Positions 1 to 11,354 of a stretch of 64,000 nucleotides of DNA are shown here, piece after piece. The position numbers and the translations under genes are program-made. The DNA is from Siphonodentalium dalli (taxonomy: Eukaryota > Mollusca > Scaphopoda > Gadilida > Siphonodentaliidae). The stretch lies in the NCBI GenBank assembly GCA_032622095.1, contig CP136061.1:48431797-48495796 (forward strand). Direction: 5' to 3'. The notes under the pieces are model-generated. The model did not search any database. It saw only the letters and a program-made list of their open reading frames with translations, and had not been told where the DNA came from. The stretch's first letter is position 1. Each line of letters opens with the position of its first letter.

Positions 1-96
1 TATTTTTAATCATAAGGAACCGTAACAAATCAGTCAAGAACCACCACAGTACCGGCGATAGAACGACTTCCGATGTAACAGTTCCTATACACAGTG
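1..96. mobile_element. Right end of a DNA element cut by the window edge
   Basis: Bases 11-96 match the right terminal region of the 4.3-kb element at 17009-21319 and, inverted, its left terminus. The last bases read CACAGTG, the same outer end. The adjacent sequence from 97 is a different repeat that also occurs without this element at 15617. So base 96 is probably an exact transposon/host boundary. The left end is outside the window, so the target duplication cannot be checked. Confidence 0.7.
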
Positions 97-780
97 AAAT
101 ATGTTCGGGTTATCAGAACAACGCGAAAATGACAACTTTAGATAAAAATAACGGAACTTTTGCTTAACAGCATCAGTTTTCCATAACAGCACCATAACAA
201 TCCAGCAGGACTACTTGATCAGGGGTGAGATACCGCTCCGTTGAACCCCTAAATTATGTTTACGTCATATTGGGAACCGGGGGGGGGGAGATGTCCATAG
301 ATACATGAAATAAATTAATCGTATATCTAAAGTCATAGCCATAATGTGTGAACTTACCGCAATGAATAGATCACGAATGAATATCACTGTGTACAAAACG
401 TTTACCCTGCGAATATTTCACACCACTCCGAGTTAGTCCGCGTTAGTCTGGTGCATATGTCGACCAATTCACGCCGACAACATAATAACCCCCTGGTAAA
501 AAACAATTAAGAATGTTATATCTCTGCGCGCTGATGCTAGACAATCCTAGCTAACCTTTTCTTTACTATGGATTCTCAAATTCAGTTATGATATTATACA
601 TTGGAATGGTCTATTATTCATCTGGAAGGGTGGTCAAGAAATGCAAGCAGACGACAGACAAACGAAAATAGAATACAAGGGTAGAAGTAGTATTATAATA
701 TTAATTGGTGGGAACTGTTCAGATAATAAGTTCAACGTTTTACCTCAGTGTACTGACGCTATGTCCCCAGGTTTAACTAC
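97..780 (+). repeat. Dispersed repeat R, copy 1 (~0.7 kb)
   Basis: This stretch is strongly similar, in the same orientation, to 15617-16330. Both include the shared piece reading ACTCCGAGTTA and the phrase CCAATTCACGCCGACAACAT. A more decayed partial copy lies near 35495-35640. No long ORF is present. Its class is not recognised. Confidence 0.75.
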
Positions 781-789
781 ATCAAGTCG

Positions 790-1077
790 ATTATTTTCTT
801 TGGAAGGGGAATAACTCTATATATTTAGATAAAGAGTTATTCCCCTCCTTTTGAAAATAAGCTATGATTTGATTTTTGTTGCATTCTGGGAGCCATAACG
901 GTGGATATGATTTCAGCTATTTTCTATTACTCTATGGGCATCTTCTGAGACACATACGTTCCAAATGGTGATGCATTATAGTATTTTAATCATATTTTAT
1001 GGCATAGATTGTTATTAAAACTGTATATCAAGGCTTTATAAAAAAATCGGTGACTCGAAAATTAAGTGGGTCTTTAA
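790..1077. mobile_element. Right half of a TTAA-flanked MITE (family T1)
   Basis: Ends in CTCGAAAATTAAGTGGG followed by TCTTTAA, matching the right end of the complete copy at 9851-10348. It contains the same short AT hairpin (GGGGAATAACTCTAT and its complement). The left half is missing. Confidence 0.7.
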
Positions 1078-1150
1078 TGAATTTGAGCCATGGGTTATTG
1101 AAAAAATACACCCATGTACTCTATGAACGATGCAAAAAACATGGTAATTA

Positions 1151-1196
1151 TAATGAAAATGAATTTATGACTGGAGTCATAAATTCATTTTCATTA
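1151..1196. repeat. Perfect 22-bp-arm palindrome
   Basis: The left arm (1151-1172) begins TAATGAAAATGAA. It is followed by a two-base loop GG and its exact complement (1175-1196). It runs into a short TA microsatellite. It could fold into a tight hairpin. Function is unknown. Confidence 0.75.
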
Positions 1197-2050
1197 TATA
1201 TATATATAGTTCAACAAATTGCCTAATGTTGAACATATTTTCTGCACATTGCCTATGAGAACTACTCGGCTGCACTGAGTATACGTACAAATACACCTTG
1301 AATATTTTATTAAAATAAGATCAGAATCAATACAAATTATATTGAACGGTCTATAGTTGCTATAACAAAGTACATGTAGAATGGTTATAGAAACGTGAAT
1401 ATTACATGCATATACATGTATCAATAAGAATGATTAAAGCCGCATAGCTGATCAAAGTAAATCGAATCAATTATTGCTTCCCTCTATATTTTTGTAATAA
1501 AATAATGACAGATCACGTTGCAAATCTTATTGCACAATTTCCCATTATCGTTCACTACAACCGACAGCAAATGTCCAAATTTGTACACATGCAGACATGG
1601 TAGTTCAAAACCACGATATAGCCCGTTACCATTATGCATTGTATAGTAAAGGGTCCTTTATAGATTACAATATTCAAGTCACAATTTGGCCCATAAGGGA
1701 CAGCCGGCAGCTTATTTTGGTCATTCTTCTTCGAATTGCTTCGTGTTTAGGTGTGAGTCGAATGTCCAAGTTTAAATCTTAAAATATATTTTCCACATAC
1801 CCCATGGCTTGACATGTTCTGAGTTGATATGATACGAGTGCAGAAGTATAGAACGAGATGCGTACCGACAAATCCATTAATTAACACGCGTATCGTTCTT
1901 CATGTGTTTATTACACACACCCGCTCGAACCGTGAAAAACAGACGTAAAATTTTGTATTGATGTGTCTGCTGTACATAGGATAATTTTTATCAATACGAA
2001 ATAATTTCGTCTTAACAAAAAATAAATTCCCCTTAAGAAGAATTAATATT
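1197..2050. other. Gene-free stretch
   Basis: AT-rich sequence with only short random ORFs. Part of 1830-1990 resembles 7224-7400 (a shared dispersed repeat). No gene or element boundary was recognised. Confidence 0.5.
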
Positions 2051-2214
2051 TAAAGATATAGTATGTACTTGTTCGGGTGCGTGAACCTGATCATTTAGTA
2101 TCCAGGCGCTATGCTAACTGGAGGAATCATGGAGGAATGTACAATTCTACTAACATTGCCGAAAATCTGAAACAAATCCACCATACCACTCCATAGAACA
2201 CATCGTCTGAACTA
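2051..2214 (+). mobile_element. Left part of TTAA-flanked MITE (family T5), interrupted
   Basis: Matches the first half of 50595-50971 and of 52917-53280. The match stops exactly at the dinucleotide TA (2213-2214) and resumes at 8894. The gap is the 6.7-kb insertion at 2215-8893. Confidence 0.8.
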
Positions 2215-2624
2215 CACTGCCAAAAATAATTTCTTAATAAGATAAAATATCTTGAAACAAGAAAAACTATTTCCTGAAACAGGAAAATAAATCTTATTTT
2301 GGGAAATATACCCCCCAAGTCTGCTACATCAAGAAAATTTAAGAAACTCCCACCAGACAAGAGATAGTTTTCTCAAATAAGATAGATTTTAGTCTTGAAA
2401 CAAGAAACAATTTCCTTAATAAGAAAATGGCTTCAAAAATTAAATATATATTTCTTGTTTCAAGATTGTTTTTCTAAGTTAAGAAATACTTAAAGAAAAT
2501 ATTTCTAAACCAAGAATTAATTGTTATGTAGAAATTACTGCTGTATTGGAATAACTGTAAAAGTCCAACGAGAGCAAAATTGTGATCAAAATTTTATGGT
2601 AAACATTGAAAAAGGTCCAACCAG

Positions 2625-2890
2625 ACCAACCTGTTGATTAAATATTCTGAAAATTCATATTCATACTTAAATATTTGAACTACATGTAATACTACAGCTA
2701 TAGGATTATATAATTGTTGACAAGTCACTCACTGTAACAGTTTTGTTTACATAACATTGGAAAAGGTCCAACCTGTTGATTAAATATTCTGAAAATGTTA
2801 TTCATAGTTAAATATTTGAACTAATAATACAGCTAGAATTATATATTTGTTGACAAATCACTGTAACAGTTTTGTTTACATAACAATAGT
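2625..2890 (+). repeat. Two-copy tandem repeat (~135 bp)
   Basis: The phrase CCAACCTGTTGATTAAATAT and the following ~120 bases, ending in AACAGTTTTGTTTACATAAC, occur twice in a row with small indels. Confidence 0.75.
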
Positions 2891-3214
2891 TTCAACAGAT
2901 GTAATTTTGTTATTGGCAATCTGTCAGTAAGTGTTTTTATCTATTTCTCAATGCTCTTAGGGCATGCTGACCTTTATACAATTTTAATAAAATTTTGTTT
3001 GCACAATATAGTGGGTCGCCATTGAGGAGACCTAGAGCTCCCTTGAAATCTCCAAATGGCGGTTTGCCACACCATCCCGAACTAGACAAACCTCTCTGGT
3101 GGCCCCTTGCATTGAACCTATTAATTAAACCGGTACTTCAAGCTGGTATATACCCCTCTTATATAAGGATGGAAGATGCTACCAATTTCAAACCGATGGT
3201 ATTTATTCAGAGTT

Positions 3215-5050
3215 GACTCTCTTGTATTATGAAAGCAAGCCCAATGAGGCCATGCACCTATTGTATGTTTATAACACACAAAAGACTATATAATAGCAGA
3301 ATGCTAATATCTCTGATGATACAAACAATAAAATATCCAATTTATCCATAGTTGAATTTCATTTGGCTATATAGGAAAGCATACAATGTGGCTTTTATGT
3401 AGTTTCCACAAAGTATTTTAAGTAAAATATCCATCAAGTGATGTATTCTGCCTTGTCTTATATATTAAAATGCATGCAATGGTCATGAGAAATGCTTAAT
3501 TTATTGGTAGAGATGTCCATCTGATAAGAAATACTGACATTTTAGGTTTGATACACCATTTCAGCTGGCTTGGCATCTTTTAAATTTGAAACCTAAGGGA
3601 ATTTATTCAGCTTTGACTCTCTAAATTATGGAAGAAAGCCCAAATGAAGCCACTATGTGCATGTTAATAACATGTATAAGGCTATATATCTCAACAGAAT
3701 ATATGTCTGATAAAATGCACAATAAAATATCCATAGTTCAATTGCATTTGGCTATAGAGGGATGCATACAATATTGCTTTTATGTAGTTTCCACAGACTA
3801 TTTTAAGTAAAATATCCATCAAATGATGTTTTCTACATAGCCTTGTATATTAAAATGCATGTAATGACCATGGGAAATGTTTAATTCATTAGTTGATATG
3901 TCCATCTGATAAGAAATACTGACATTTGAGGTTTAAAATACCATTTCATGGGATTATGGGATCATAAATATAAAACTAAGGGAATTTCTTCAGATTTGAC
4001 TCTCTAAATAATGGAAGAAAGCCCAAATGAAGCCACAATTTGCATGTTAAAAACATGTATAAGGCTATATCTCAACAGAATACACGTCTCTGATAAAATA
4101 CACAATAAAATACCCATAGTTTAATTTCATTTGGCTGTAGAGGGATGCATACAATATTGCTTTTATGTAGTTTCCACAGACTATTTTAAGTAAAATATCC
4201 ATCAACTGATGTTTTCTACCTTGGTCTATATATTATAATGCATGCAGTGACCATGAGAAATGTTTAATTTATTGGTAGAGATGTCCATCTGATAAGAAAT
4301 ACTGCCATTTGAGGTTTGATACACCATTTCAGTTGCCTTGGCATCTTACAAATTTGAAATAAGGGAATCTCTTCAGGTTTGACTCTCTAAATTATGGAAG
4401 CAAGCCCAAATGAAGCCACTATTTGCATGTTTATAACATATATAAGGCAATATCTCAACAGAATACATGTCTCTGGTGAAATAAACAATAAAATATCCAT
4501 AGTTTAATTTATTTTGGCTACACAGGGGTGCATACAATATGGCTTTCAGGTTGTTTCCACAGACTATTTTAAGTAAAATATCCATCAAATGATGTTGTCT
4601 ACCTTGTCCTGTATATTATAATGCATGCAATGACTATGAGAAATGTTTAATTTATTGGTAGAGATGTCCATCTGATAAGAAGTACTAATATTTGATGTTT
4701 GTGACATCAACTCACAGGGCCAGGCATGCTCCAACTTTCAAACTAAGAGAATTTCCTCACGTTTGACTCACTAAATGATGGAAGTTAGCCCAAATGAAGC
4801 AACTATTTGCATGTTTATAATGTATAAGGCTATATCTTTGCAGAAGGCATGTCTCTAATAATAAAAATAATAACATGTCTATAGTTCATAGTTCAGTTGG
4901 TTAGACAGGGTGCATAAAATATGGCTTTAAGTATAGTTTTCACAAACTAGAAATTCTAGAATATCTATAAAATGATGTAACCTGCCTTGCTGTGTATTAA
5001 AAATTCATGCAATAACCTGATAAATGTTCAGTTCATTGGCAAGCCTTATA
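3215..5050 (+). repeat. Tandem array of ~385-bp units, five copies
   Basis: Units start at about 3215, 3615, 3998, 4381 and 4765. Each opens with GACTCTCTAAATTATGGAAG or a close variant and carries AGCCCAAATGAAGCC, a TATAAGGC(A/T)ATAT core and GTAGTTTCCACAGACTATTT. Spacing is 400, 383, 383 and 384. Copies have diverged by point changes and small indels. No unit encodes a long conserved frame. The array lies wholly within the 6.7-kb element. Confidence 0.88.
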
Positions 5051-5127
5051 AGCCAATGCATTCTTTTATATATGATACGAGGCTTCATTTGGATGACTCA
5101 CATATATAAGAGAATGCTCTAGCATAT
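5051..5127. repeat. Diverged single copy of the 69-nt hairpin
   Basis: AGCCAATGCATTCTTTTATA and the distal TATATAAGAGAATGC arm match the hairpin that forms the paired-hairpin family (see 39717-40178), but the loop half has diverged. Only one hairpin is present. Confidence 0.6.
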
Positions 5128-5209
5128 GGTCTGTTAAGACTTTAATGCTGCACCAGCGCAATTCCCGCCATGGTCATATATATATGGGGGAGGCCCTTTT
5201 CACATTTAT

Positions 5210-5355
5210 TATTTATTTACGCTTGAGCGAAAATATTTGCGCTTAAGCACACATATTTGCGCTTAAGCACACATATTGCGCTTAAGTTCAAATAACCTCT
5301 ATCATTTGGGCTTAAGCGCAAATGTTTATTCCTAAGCGAAAATCAAGCGCAAATG
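5210..5355. repeat. Short tandem repeat around TTGCGCTTAAGC
   Basis: The motif TTTGCGCTTAAGC and close variants recur about seven times at roughly 18-25 bp spacing. Related motifs occur at 31127-31195. A poly-C run follows at 5374-5391. Confidence 0.7.
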
Positions 5356-5780
5356 AAAAATAATATGCATTGACCCCCCCCCCCCCCCGAATTAATTTTA
5401 AATGACACAGGCCAAAACACATCACTCAAGTCTATATAGGCCCACCATCTGAGTAATCCCTAGATACCTTTTATGAACATGCAAATTGTATAGATCTGTG
5501 TGCAGAACATGTCTCTTTTATAAAATATACTAGATTTCTGGGATGGACGAAATTGAAAGTCACAACTACACCTTTTACTGAACTCGGACTCGGACTACAA
5601 CTTTTATTGTGTCCGCCATTCGGTCACGCCTGTTCTGTGGGTCACGGTCAGCCATTTTGACAAAACACATTTTTCGAGATCGGAAATGAACAGCTGAACT
5701 CCATTTGATCTGATTTTTCAGGTAAGTTAACTGTTGTAAAGTGTTTTCTCTTTACGAAAATGTTGTTACGAGTGATATAC

Positions 5781-6283
5781 TTAAAGGCACGTGAGGCCTT
5801 AGTTGTCGAAAATATTCATATTTGTTCCAATCACCGTAAACAAAAAAACATAAAAACGCATACAGTTTCGTTCATATAATACCATGACCATCGCGTAAAC
5901 AGCATGTTATCATAAAGATTTACTATATTTTACCTAAGCAAGAGCCTGATTGTGTTACAGAAGACAACACAATGCTGCTGGCTAATCACACACAAATGGC
6001 ATACACGCTCTTTATTCGTTCCATATCAGGAATTAATCCACAAAGAACGCTCTTTATGTTTACCATCATAATATAAACAAACACCAGAAAAGTAACTTTT
6101 CAGGCCTCTGTTTACATAACAATGGTCGAAAATATGACAATAACATACTGTTTATGCGATATATCTTATTTGTATACGGACAAAGTCTGTCTAAATTTTG
6201 TTGTTCTTTCTGTTTGTGGCGGTTTTTGACGGATGGAAATATTTTCACAGGATACCCACCGCCAAGGCCAACCGTACCTTTAA
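5781..6283. mobile_element. TTAA-flanked MITE, family T2, copy 1 (503 bp)
   Basis: The left end is TTAA then AGGCACGTGAGGCCTTAG. The right end is CAAGGCCAACCGTACCT then TTAA. It matches the element at 7757-8257 in inverted orientation over its whole length, including the phrases GGCGGTTTTTGACGG and GTTTACATAACAATGG. Short ORFs inside it are non-coding reading-through. TTAA target sites are used by piggyBac- and Kolobok-type transposases. Confidence 0.82.
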
Positions 6284-6873
6284 TTGAAATACGATTACAC
6301 GTGCGTGATTTATTCATATTTTACAAATGAAATGATGGTGAATTTTACTGTCGGTGAAATATGTACGATATTTTAGAATACGTTCAATCTGCTTGTATAC
6401 TTAAAGTAATTGACCATCTCTAACGTGGTGTTACCCAGGTAATGCTGTGGTATTACACTGCAGTAATTTCCAACACCATGGTAAGGTTGTCACTTGAACA
6501 CAATACAGCACCACGATGGATGCGGTATGCAATTAAAATGCAGTGATTCTCCTTATATCTTTGGAACTTAAAGGAATGGATGGCCTTCGTTATAGGTTAT
6601 AATTTATAAATAACATTTACAAAAAGTTTCCCAAGAATATACTAATAGTATAGGATAATGTTCATATGAATGCGTTATTATCCACAAAACACACTTTGTG
6701 TGAGTCAATCGTTTGTTTATATACAGCAGTAAATAGTGAGCGATAAGCAAAACACTCAACACCGTTGCGATTGTTTAATTGAGCGATTCATGGTGACCCA
6801 TTCAACACTTCAAAATCTTGAGAGGTTATAGAAGAGTAGCCGGACAGGACTCGATCCAAAACAGTTTCAACTG
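6284..6873. other. Gene-free stretch
   Basis: No gene is seen. Part of 6640-6790 (CACAAAACACACTTTG and nearby) matches 32230-32580 in inverted orientation, a further dispersed repeat. Confidence 0.5.
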
Positions 6874-7086
6874 CAGTAATGCTCTAAGTAATCAACTCCT
6901 TAACCACAGCAGAATTATGGGTAACTTTTCAGGATTTAGTCGGAAATATGGCTTGTTGCCATTCATCGGAAAGCCCTCAGAGAGCTTTCCGATGAATGGC
7001 AACAAGCCATATTTCCGACTAAATCCTGAAAAGTTACCCATAATTCTACTGTGTTTAAGGAGTCGATTATACTCGGAGCATTACTG
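6874..7086. mobile_element. Near-perfect palindromic MITE (213 bp)
   Basis: Starts CAGTAATGCTC and ends GAGCATTACTG. The arms are about 100 bp each around a centre near 6979, GGAAAG facing CTTTCC. A related copy at 61305-61430 has the same ends but only one inner arm, and there it is flanked by TA. The CAGT...CTC terminus and TA flank resemble pogo/Tc1-mariner-type ends (inference). A 106-aa ORF across it is a by-product of the palindrome and is not annotated. Confidence 0.85.
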
Positions 7087-7756
7087 TATTCGATATCTCA
7101 AGCTGTTGCATACCGAAAAGACTTGGGCTAGTACCTGAACAGTAAACCTGCAATCTGCGTGATTCATGAAACAGCTATTGAAACCATGCTGTATATACAC
7201 AGAATTACACAATTTTGTTTATGGGTTTGTTGATATGACACGAGTGCTAGCGCACAATGACGGAATAAACAGCACACCCTAGAGTTCTATCTTTCCTCAA
7301 TGGCACAAGTGCTGTATCAACAAATCCATTAATACAAGTGTCTTTCTGTGTTTATTACACATCACCCGTCCTAGAATATGTGCATTTAAAAATACAGGGT
7401 TACGATGTTTATTAAGGCACATACAGTGCTTGTTTTGTCATGTGTGATGATTTTTTTTCCTATCGTTTGAACTGGATACTCAAATAACAGAAATTGTTAT
7501 ATATTTTTTTTGCAACCGACAGATTTGAGGTAACTCTTTCTATAAATATATTGAAAATCATGTGTCGGGATGTAATTATTAGCAATCAATATATTTTTTG
7601 TTGCGTATATAGGTTTATACAATTTTAAGAGGCAGAACAAGATACAGGTACTTTGTATAGTTTCATTTCGCGAATGTACACAGTATCTTGTTTGGCCACT
7701 TGCAATTTTAGAAACCCATAACTGTAACGAGAAATTGTTGATTGTATATTTAAAGT

Positions 7757-8257
7757 TTAAAGGTACGGGAGGCCTTGGCGGTGGGCATGCTGTGAAAATA
7801 TTTCCACCGGTCAAAAACCGCCACAAACAGAAAGAATATTAAAATGTAGACAGACTTTGTCCGTATACAAATAAGAAATATCGCATAAACAGTATGTTAT
7901 TGTCATATGTTTGACCATTCTTATGTAAACAAAAGCATAAAAAGGTACTTTCCTGGTGTTTGTTTATATTATGATGGTAAACATAAAGAGCGTTCATTGT
8001 TGCTGAATTTTGATATGGAACGAATAAAGAGCATTTATATCATTTGTGTGTGATTAGCCAGTAACACTGTGCTGCCTTCTGTAACACAATCAGGCTCCTG
8101 CTTAGGTAAAATATAGTAGGTCTTTATGATAGCATGCTGTTTACGCGATGGTCATGGTATATATGAACAAAACTGTATGCGTTTTAATGTTTTTCTGTTT
8201 ACGGTGATTGAAACAAATATGAATATTTTCGACAACTAAGGCCTCCCGTGCCTTTAA
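7757..8257. mobile_element. TTAA-flanked MITE, family T2, copy 2 (501 bp)
   Basis: The left end is TTAA plus AGGTACGGGAGGCCTTGG. The right end is CTAAGGCCTCCCGTGCCT plus TTAA. Nearly full-length match to 5781-6283 in opposite orientation. Confidence 0.85.
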
Positions 8258-8880
8258 GCCCCCTTATTGTCTCTATTATACATTTAACAATGATATTTAC
8301 AAAGAAGTTTTTATATTCAGAATAAATGTCAATTGTATATTTTAAAACACAATTGAAATTATATATTAATTTAAAATTAAATGTTTTTCTTAATTAAGAA
8401 TTGTTTTCTAATATATCTTTCCTAATTGGGGAAAATATTCCTAGTTAAGAAAACTTGTTTTCCTTACTTAGATTTATTTTCCTGCTTGAGAAAATCTCAT
8501 TCTAGAAAAAATATCTTGACGATATTTCTAACTATAGAAAATATAATTTCTTGTTCTAGATTAATTGTATAGCTTTCTTAAATTTCTAGCTATTCTCCCA
8601 AGATAATCGCAGTATCTTAAACTTATCTTATTTCAGGAAAAATAAACTTATGTGAGAAAAACAATCTTTCCTACATTAAGAAAAAAAATCTATACTAAGA
8701 TTTTTTTACTAGGATTTTCTTACTAAGATTACTGTGTTTTCTTAAAGAAATTTTCTCAGACAAGAAATTTTCCCACCCTTTCATTTCTTGACCTAGAAAA
8801 TATGTTTTTCTTATTTTTCTAGCTATTCTCCCAAGATAATATCTCATTTCAAGATTATTTTTTTCCTGAATTGAGAAAAT
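8258..8880. other. Right subterminal region of the 6.7-kb element
   Basis: Densely packed AAGAAAAT / TTTTCTTA motifs in both orientations, mirroring the left subterminal part at 2220-2520. No coding potential. Confidence 0.6.
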
Positions 8881-8893
8881 ATTTTTGGCAGTG

Positions 8894-9118
8894 TACGCTC
8901 AAATGTAAATATTTACTACTCGATTCGGGACGCATCTATCAGCGATAAAATAACGAAAACGATTTCGCCATCGAGAGTCACTGCATTTAATTAAAACATA
9001 AGAATGACGGTGTGTGTTGTCAAGTTGGATATAATATTTGTAAAAATTACTACTTTGAACAAGACTATTCTCCATTTATATTTGATCACCCTACCGGGGT
9101 GTTTCATATCACTTTAAA
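8894..9118 (+). mobile_element. Right part of TTAA-flanked MITE (family T5)
   Basis: Continues the element begun at 2051-2214 and ends CATATCACTTTAA. It includes ATTACTACTTTGAACAAG, the undisturbed form of the site into which another element has inserted at 53287. Confidence 0.8.
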
Positions 9119-9850
9119 CCTGTTTTACCCCACCGTATGCATGCGGGCGATCCAGTCACTAGCATCCGACAATGTTAAACGAAATGCTCTTTTCAGCTTA
9201 CCGGCGAAGTTTCATTTGTTTGCGTCAGCACAACTGCAAGCTAAAGCCACTTGACGGTTTGCGCTCCAAAAACACACGTAATATTCGCTTTTGAATTTTT
9301 ATAGAAATTGGTCGATAAATATCGGAACTACATTTCAACGAGCATTCTGTAACCCAAAAATTACATATTGGAGTAATGAAAAATACAACAATGAATACAT
9401 GGTATTTTTGTCCCAAACAAAATAGAGCCGTTTGCACGTAGTAGAACAGAAAAGAGCCTTCCGCGTTAGTCTATTCCTGATATGGTAGAAATGAAGAGCA
9501 TTTGTCTGACTTCCGCTGAAAAATTTAAAACGGATGGAAAATGGTTGTGACTTTGGCAACTGTTTTTCAGGTCATATGAAGCCGGTATATCAATATTTCG
9601 TGTATTTATCGACATATCGTTGTCATCCCTCCAAATTACGTAGACAAAATTTGGAGGTTCGGATGAGCCATGTCCGTTTAAGAGAAATGTAATTCATCTT
9701 AAAAGATTTCAATTTCTCTTAACAAAAAATCAATTATTATTAACCAGAAATCAATCCAAACTAATTCTTGTTAAGAGAAAAAAAATTGTTAAGAAGAATT
9801 CAATTTTTCTTGATAGGAATTCAATTTTGTTAAGAAGAATGCAATTTATG
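9119..9850. other. Gene-free stretch
   Basis: Short ORFs only. At 9690-9850 and again after 10349 there are AATTCAATTTTT / AAGAAGAATGC motifs, probably one older repeat split by the MITE at 9851-10348. Confidence 0.45.
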
Positions 9851-10348
9851 TTAAAGGCCAACTTAATTTTCGAACCCCCAGATTAAATTATATAAAATAT
9901 ATGCCATATTATATACCATTTGAAAGAGGAAACTCCAAAACATTGTAATATCAACTTATCAGGTGAAATAAACTGTGCACATGTTGTTTTTGTTGAGTTA
10001 CCGACGTGTGTTTGTGCCTAAGTTTAATCTAGATTGTAGGAAAAAGTGTATTATTTTCAATGAAGGGGGAATAACTCTATATTTTAAATATAGAGTTATT
10101 CCCTTTCCTTTGACAATACATCTTTAGTTTGAATTATGTTGCATTCTGAGAGCCAGAACGGGGGTAACCTTTCTATGATTTCAGCTGTTTTCTATTTTTC
10201 TATGGGCTTCTTCTGAGACAAAGTCGTTTCAAATTTTGATGAATTATAGTATTTTAATCATATTTTATGGCATATATTGTGAATAAACCGTATATCAAGT
10301 CACTATAAAAAACATAATCCGTGACTCGAAAATTAAGAGGGCCTTTAA
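9851..10348. mobile_element. TTAA-flanked MITE, family T1, complete copy (498 bp)
   Basis: The left end is TTAA then AGGCCAACTTAATTTTCGA. The right end is TCGAAAATTAAGAGGGCCT then TTAA. An AT hairpin (GGAATAACTCTAT and complement) sits at 10069-10104. Sequence on both sides carries AAGAAGAATGC, consistent with one host repeat split by insertion. Partial copies are at 790-1077, 12525-12780, 21768-21850, 24970-25128, 26325-26460 and 49935-50065. Confidence 0.85.
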
Positions 10349-11354
10349 GAAGAATGCTATTCCGCTCAAGAGAAAATCGACGGCCACAATTCTTGTTAAT
10401 AACAATTATTTGAGAATTTGACCTCCCATATTAGTTAATATTTAATACTTGTGTTATGATTATTCGCGTGCAAGGAACACCTTCCGTATACATTGTATTT
10501 TGTATATAAGTATTTTCTTTGATTTGACTGTTAACTCATGACTTAGCAAATAAAATATACACATATTCTCAGAAAAATTAATGGTAACCGACAAAAGTCT
10601 TGATGAAAAAATATGAGAAAAGATTACATTATATGCGTGACGGCAGTGTTCTGTCCAGCTTATCTAGGCCCATGTTACGCACTATACGCCGTCAGCGCCC
10701 TGTGACCTGCCCTCAACTATAACAGCTGGCATATATAAAACTATATATGATAACGATCACATGCATATCGCCGAGATTTGGAGTCCAGGACCAGATGAAG
10801 TCTTATCGGTCCACAACAGCTTGGGATATCGGTTTGGTTTATTCTGTTTTTGACAGAGTCCCATCCCGTTACTCATCTATATATGACGGACTTTATGCCC
10901 AGAATCGTAGGCGTGAGTTATATTGCTTGTCAAATGTAAGCTTTGTGTATATGAACATATAGAGGGCAGCCTTTCACATCATGATACTGTCAAAGATGCT
11001 TATATGAGAGGACCGTTAAATGCCAAAGAAACAAGATTTATAAGTAAACAAAGCTTTTTTTCCCGAGAATTTCGAATAATCGCGGATATGTCAGATGATT
11101 AATCTAATTCAGGGGTTTACGTGAATACCCGGACTCCACATGTCTTTTGAATGAAAGTCCGTTATAGAAGAGCAACGGAGAGGAACTCGGTCCAAAACAG
11201 TATAATTCCAACCGATGTCAAATCTGTTGTGGACCGAGAACTTGAGAAGATTTAGTCTATATGGAGAGCATATATAGAGGGCTCGATGTGGCGCATATAG
11301 ACTGTATATAAGACACTAAGTATTATCAAATAAAATATCTGGAATCACGTGATT
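10349..11354. other. Gene-free stretch 3' of the innexin
   Basis: No coding region is seen. 11161-11205 resembles 6826-6870 (GTTATAGAAGAG and GTCCAAAACAGT), a fragment of a dispersed repeat. No clear polyadenylation signal for the innexin was identified. Confidence 0.45.

Larger units (their letters stand above)
2215..8893. mobile_element. 6.7-kb TA-flanked DNA element with CACTGCC termini
   Basis: The left end begins CACTGCCAAAAATA and the right end closes with TATTTTTGGCAGTG, so the termini are inverted. Both ends are flanked by TA. Removing the insert restores GAACTACGCTC, exactly the arrangement seen in an uninterrupted copy of the host repeat at 53110-53120. Near both ends there are many short AAGAAAAT / ATTTTCTT motifs in both orientations. 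No transposase ORF is visible. Much of the interior consists of other repeats (tandem array, palindrome, two TTAA elements), so the original element may have been much shorter. TA duplication is typical of Tc1/mariner-type transposases, but the family is not identified. Confidence 0.8.

Noticed and set aside
6818-7138. 106-aa ORF
   Set aside because: It reads through a near-perfect palindrome. The frame is a by-product.
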